Shown piece by piece: positions 9,358-12,510 of a DNA stretch of 12,510 bases (its first letter is position 1; every line of letters begins with the position of its first letter). The DNA lies in contig JAAUTT010000047.1 in NCBI GenBank assembly GCA_012031335.1, forward strand, positions 1 through 12,510. The letters are read 5' to 3'. The position numbers and the translations under genes are program-made. The notes below the pieces were generated by a model. The model saw only the letters and a program-made list of their open reading frames with translations, did no database searches and was not told the DNA's origin. Source of the stretch: Bacteroidales bacterium. GTDB taxonomy: Bacteria > Bacteroidota > Bacteroidia > Bacteroidales > JAAUTT01.

Positions 9358-10823
9358 TTCAACTTCTATCAGATGGAACAGTGGACGAAATGATTTCCAC
9401 TGCCTGTAAATTAGTTTTAGAAAAAGGGCTGATGACCCGGAATTTGGAATTGCTTCAATCAGCATCCAAAAATGAATTGCTTTATGTGAAAGGAAACCGG
9501 ATTTTCCCCTCAATGGATGCTATGGAATCGTGCCTGATACATCTGAAACAGAACCGCATTTCAACAGGGACTTCATACGGTCATCAGCATGGTTGGCCCG
9601 ATATGTTGATCGATTACCATACGTCTGGTGAATTGTTGATCAAACTCTCTGATTTACATTACCAGTTTTGTGATCACCACAAAAAAGAAATTATCCCGTT
9701 AACACGTCAGCATGTAATTGAAGGAACTAAACTAATACAGGTTTTGTCCATTACACATGATATTAAGGGATACACTTGCGGTATACCGCATGATACTGCT
9801 GATGAGTTAAAAGCCATTGAGCAATATATAATTGGCTTTCGGTACAATCAGAATGGTGGTGGTACCATTCAATCGGTAGCCGCAGAAGTGGAATCTGAAT
9901 TCAACCAGATTCGCTGCATTGCAGAAAACCGCGAAAATCTCCAGGAGCGTTCTTTAATGCTCTTTTCGCCAAGTCCAATGATGTTGGATGCTGACGAACT
10001 CTATTTATGTTTTAAACCTGGCATCATTCTCCATAGTTTTATGGTAGGATCAATGCCCATGATGGGAATGACAGGACCGGTTGATCCTATAGGTTCCTAT
10101 ACACTTGGAATTGCAGAGGTGTTGGGTGCTGCTGCCATTTTGCATGCCATTTTTCCGAAAGCCAGGGCTTATGTCTACCCGCACCCGCAAGCCATGGATT
10201 TGAATTCAGGGCAAATGGCTTTTGGTACCATTGAACATGCCCGTTTGGAAATGTTGAAATTGAATGTTATGAAAGCGCTTGGTCTTCAATATTATAACCT
10301 AAAAGACATCATGACTTCGGCACAAATGCCCGGAAGTATGGCTCAGGGGGACAAAGCCCTGGGTTTTTATACCGGGCTCATGGCTGGTTATAAGGCATTT
10401 AACCTGATGTCATTATCAACTGACCAAGTTTGGTCTCCCGTGCAGGCATTGCTTGATATTGAGGCATTGAGGAATGGATGGGCGGCTGTTCAACCAATCA
10501 ATATTCCTGATGCTGTTGCAAATGCACGGGAAACAATATGCGAAGTGATTGATAATAATATCTTGTTCGCTGAAACTGCTGATACATTAGTAAATATGCA
10601 CGAAAACTACAGCATGAATTCGGTTCACAAGCGTTTTTTTTCTTCTGAAGTTTGGAATACTGGGGGTCGTCAGCATGAATTAACTGCCGTAGAGGAGAAA
10701 AGCTCTGAACTAATCTCCGCCTGGGATTTCCATCCGGAACAAAGTAGACTGGAGAAGGTGATTAGTATTTACCATAAGCTATGCAAGAAATTTAACACTG
10801 AACAATCAAGTTGGATTAATTAG
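9354..10823 (+). CDS. MttB-superfamily (COG5598-type) methyltransferase, non-pyrrolysine member
   Basis: The 489-residue product is close to the usual length of the trimethylamine:corrinoid methyltransferase superfamily, whose members move a methyl group from a quaternary or tertiary amine to a corrinoid protein. Visible family features: an N-terminal helical part (DEMISTACKLVLEKGL, residues 11-26), WPDMLIDYHTSGELLIKLSD (81-100), FSPSPMMLDADE (204-215), the core SMPMMGMTGPVDPIGSYTLG (233-252) with AEVLGAAAI (254-262), PQAMDLNSGQMAFGTIEHA (278-296), MTSAQMPGSMAQGDKAL (320-336) and a C-terminal HENYSMNSVHKRFF (416-429). In trimethylamine MttB, pyrrolysine lies near residue 334. Here no internal TAG occurs, so this belongs with the non-pyrrolysine members, some of which demethylate betaines or carnitine. 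TAG is only the stop, and several neighbours use it too. It is coupled to the MFS permease and followed 5 bases later by the ROK gene. No corrinoid protein or corrinoid reactivator lies nearby, so the methyl acceptor and substrate are open. The family call is firm, the reaction is not. Confidence 0.85.
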   Translation: MIQLLSDGTVDEMISTACKLVLEKGLMTRNLELLQSASKNELLYVKGNRIFPSMDAMESCLIHLKQNRISTGTSYGHQHGWPDMLIDYHTSGELLIKLSDLHYQFCDHHKKEIIPLTRQHVIEGTKLIQVLSITHDIKGYTCGIPHDTADELKAIEQYIIGFRYNQNGGGTIQSVAAEVESEFNQIRCIAENRENLQERSLMLFSPSPMMLDADELYLCFKPGIILHSFMVGSMPMMGMTGPVDPIGSYTLGIAEVLGAAAILHAIFPKARAYVYPHPQAMDLNSGQMAFGTIEHARLEMLKLNVMKALGLQYYNLKDIMTSAQMPGSMAQGDKALGFYTGLMAGYKAFNLMSLSTDQVWSPVQALLDIEALRNGWAAVQPINIPDAVANARETICEVIDNNILFAETADTLVNMHENYSMNSVHKRFFSSEVWNTGGRQHELTAVEEKSSELISAWDFHPEQSRLEKVISIYHKLCKKFNTEQSSWIN

Positions 10824-10828
10824 AAATT

Positions 10829-11660
10829 ATGAACAGTTATATAGGAATAGATTTGGGAGGTTCGACCATTAAGGGAGCTCGTATTGAATCTGGTAAAATG
10901 GTAATTAACGAAGTTTTTCAGTTAACTCAAAAGGAACTCAGGAAAGCATCTTTAAAGACATTTGTAATCTCATTGGAAAGCTTTGGTCAGAACAGGTTAA
11001 GGGAATTGGCTTTGCGGTACCCGCTGTTATTGACTTCGGAAATGGAACCATCTATGGCCTTTCAAACATTCCACAATTTAATGGCTTCGCAATTAAGGCG
11101 GCTCTCGAAGCAAAATTTTCAATTCCGGTGAAACTGCAAAATGATGCAAATTGCTTCGTTTTGGGCGAAAAGCATTTTGGTATTGCCCAGGATTACCAGA
11201 ATATTGTTGGCCTGATAACTGGCACCGGAACCGGAGCAGGTCTTATAATTAATGGAAAATTACACAATGGGGAACATTACGGGGCTGGAGAATTGGGCAT
11301 GATCCCATACCTTGATGGTTGTTATGAAGATTATTGCAGTGGAAAGTTTTTTACATCACAATATAACATTTCAGGGGAAGAAATGTCCAAACGCGCCTTC
11401 AATGGTGATAAGGAAGCCATAATGTCTTTTCAAAATTATGGTTTGCATTTGGGAAACCTGATTAATCTGATATGTTATGTGCTTGATCCTCAGATCATAG
11501 TTATAGGTGGGTCGGTTAGTAAATCCTTTTTGCTTTATCACCAGCGACTTTCAGACTCTTGGAGAAATTTTATTTTGACCATCGGGTTAAAGTAATAATC
11601 AGACCTTCGATAACAATGGATATTGCTATATATGGTGCAGTAGGTCTTTTTTACGAATAG
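10829..11660 (+). CDS. ROK-family kinase-like protein (two frame breaks)
   Basis: ROK proteins are mostly cytoplasmic ATP-dependent sugar kinases, for example glucokinase and N-acetylmannosamine kinase. ATG 10829 opens MNSYIGIDLGGSTIKGARIE, with the phosphate-1 motif DLGGSTIKG for ATP. The sugar-binding and catalytic segment reads GIGFAVPAVIDFGNGTIYGL, then LQNDANCFVLGE, with the catalytic Asp in NDAN. The phosphate-2 loop is LITGTGTGAGLIING, followed by YGAGELGMIPYLDGCYEDYC. The usual GH-and-cysteine zinc signature is absent: Met replaces the His after GELG, and only two Cys remain. No DNA-binding domain precedes the kinase fold, so this is a kinase rather than a NagC-type repressor. Missing bases in 10929-10932 and 11568-11571 break the frame. 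Corrected, the protein has 277 residues and ends YGAVGLFYE at TAG 11660. The substrate is presumably a sugar delivered by the linked MFS permease. Confidence 0.88.
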
Positions 11661-11690
11661 GTAATATGCAAAAATTGGTGACCGAATAAT

Positions 11691-12510
11691 ATGAAAAGAA
11701 TCTCAGTTGAAAAACCACAGAAACAAAAGCTTATACTTGTTGGCAATGGTATGAGCGGCTTCAAATTCTGTGAAAAATATCTGAAATACGGAGTTTACAA
11801 GCACTACGATTTAGTGGTATTTGGGGAAGAACCTCATCCGGCTTATGACAGGGTAAATCTGACCCGATATTTTACCGATTCAGCTTCCGAAAACCTCTAT
11901 CTTGCACCTATTCAATGGTATGCGGGTAAAAATATTATTTTGCATACAAACGAAAAAGTTTCAGAAATCAACCGTTCGGAAAAATGGATTAAAACCAACA
12001 ATGGTAAAGTTGAAAAATACGACAAGCTAATTTTAGCCACTGGTTCCAAACCTTTTATTCCTCCAATTAAAGGAATCGACCTGAAAGGTGTTTTTGTTTA
12101 TCGGGGGCTGAACGATCTGGATGCAATCCGGTTACACATGAAACAAACCCAAAGGGCTATTGTAGTTGGCGGAGGTATACTTGGATTAGAAGCGGCAAAA
12201 ACTTTGCATTTGGAAGGGCTTAAAGTCACGGTAATCGAAAGAGGCCCTTTTATCATGAACCAGCAACTGGATGCAATGGCTGCTGGAATCTTGACTGAAT
12301 TAATTGAAGCAAAGGGCTTACAAATTCAGGTTAATCAATCGGTTTCCAAAATAAGCGGAACTGAGTGGGTTGAGAGTATTGAGCTTTCTGATGGAACAAT
12401 TTACGATGCGGAAATGGTGGTGATCATAGCAGGCATCCGCCCCGGGGATAATTGGCCATTGCGTCCGGAATTGATGTTGCCGCTACGGGCGGAATTTTGG
12501 TTAATAACTT
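11691..12510 (+). CDS. NirB-like FAD/NAD(P)-dependent oxidoreductase, N-terminal part, runs off the window
   Basis: ATG 11691 opens MKRISVEKPQKQKLILVGNG, and the frame stays open for about 250 codons. It shows the FAD site LVGNGMSGFKFCEKY, then VFGEEPHPAYDRVNLTRYF, the second flavin strand KYDKLILATGSKPFIPPIKG, GVFVYRGLNDLDAIR, and the NAD(P) site AIVVGGGILGLEAAKTLHLE. IERGPFIMNQQLDAMAA follows. This order and wording match the N-terminal diaphorase part of assimilatory NADH-nitrite reductase large subunit (NirB). A shorter stand-alone oxidoreductase of that group cannot be excluded, because the sirohaem and iron-sulfur domains would lie beyond 12510. One missing T at 12452-12453 breaks the frame; corrected, it continues LAIASGIDVAATGGILVNN. 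It starts 30 bases after the ROK gene with no visible terminator, so cotranscription is possible, though nitrogen assimilation is a different role. Confidence 0.85.
   Translation, partial: MKRISVEKPQKQKLILVGNGMSGFKFCEKYLKYGVYKHYDLVVFGEEPHPAYDRVNLTRYFTDSASENLYLAPIQWYAGKNIILHTNEKVSEINRSEKWIKTNNGKVEKYDKLILATGSKPFIPPIKGIDLKGVFVYRGLNDLDAIRLHMKQTQRAIVVGGGILGLEAAKTLHLEGLKVTVIERGPFIMNQQLDAMAAGILTELIEAKGLQIQVNQSVSKISGTEWVESIELSDGTIYDAEMVVIIAGIRPGDNWPLRPELMLPLRAEFWLIT

Noticed and set aside
10821..10823. TAG at the end of the MttB-like gene as a pyrrolysine codon
   Set aside because: Read-through would add only two residues before TGA. Pyrrolysine in MttB is internal, near residue 334. The sigma, fecR and ROK genes also end in TAG, so it is an ordinary stop here.

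Overview
The window looks like Bacteroidota DNA (order not resolvable). It is AT-rich and carries an ECF sigma factor, a FecR-type anti-sigma factor, a SusC-type TonB-dependent receptor with an STN domain, and a SusD-type lipoprotein. That set is the hallmark of a Bacteroidota nutrient-uptake locus. Every gene is on the + strand. I see no RNA gene, CRISPR array, insertion sequence or antisense gene.

Layout. (1) 100-1742: sigma factor and anti-sigma factor, only two bases apart. (2) 1922-6726: susC then susD, forming an outer-membrane transporter with its surface lipoprotein. (3) 6833-8027: a Tat-exported Gfo/Idh/MocA oxidoreductase, closed by a strong terminator hairpin at 8039-8066. (4) 8149-11660: a second, tightly packed unit of an MFS permease, an MttB-superfamily (COG5598-type) methyltransferase whose start overlaps the permease stop, and a ROK-family sugar kinase-like protein 5 bases further on. 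(5) 11691 to the window edge: the N-terminal part of a NirB-like FAD/NAD(P)-dependent oxidoreductase, cut off by the window.

How the parts may work together. By family knowledge, substrate binding to the SusC STN domain signals through FecR to the ECF sigma factor, which then raises susCD expression. The imported ligand could be acted on in the periplasm by the Tat-exported oxidoreductase, enter the cytoplasm through the MFS permease, and be handled by the ROK protein and the MttB-like enzyme. The substrate is unknown: there is no glycoside hydrolase in the window, and no corrinoid protein next to the MttB homologue. The MFS-MttB-ROK unit is the least familiar part and the best candidate for an undescribed pathway.

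Quality warning. I count about 23 single-base frame breaks. They affect seven of the nine genes, and most lie in or beside homopolymer runs. Correcting each by one base restores continuous proteins with family-typical motifs from end to end, and each completed gene then has a length divisible by three. This is best explained by indel errors in the sequence rather than gene decay. Only the MFS and MttB genes read through uninterrupted. The spans below are whole genes across these breaks.
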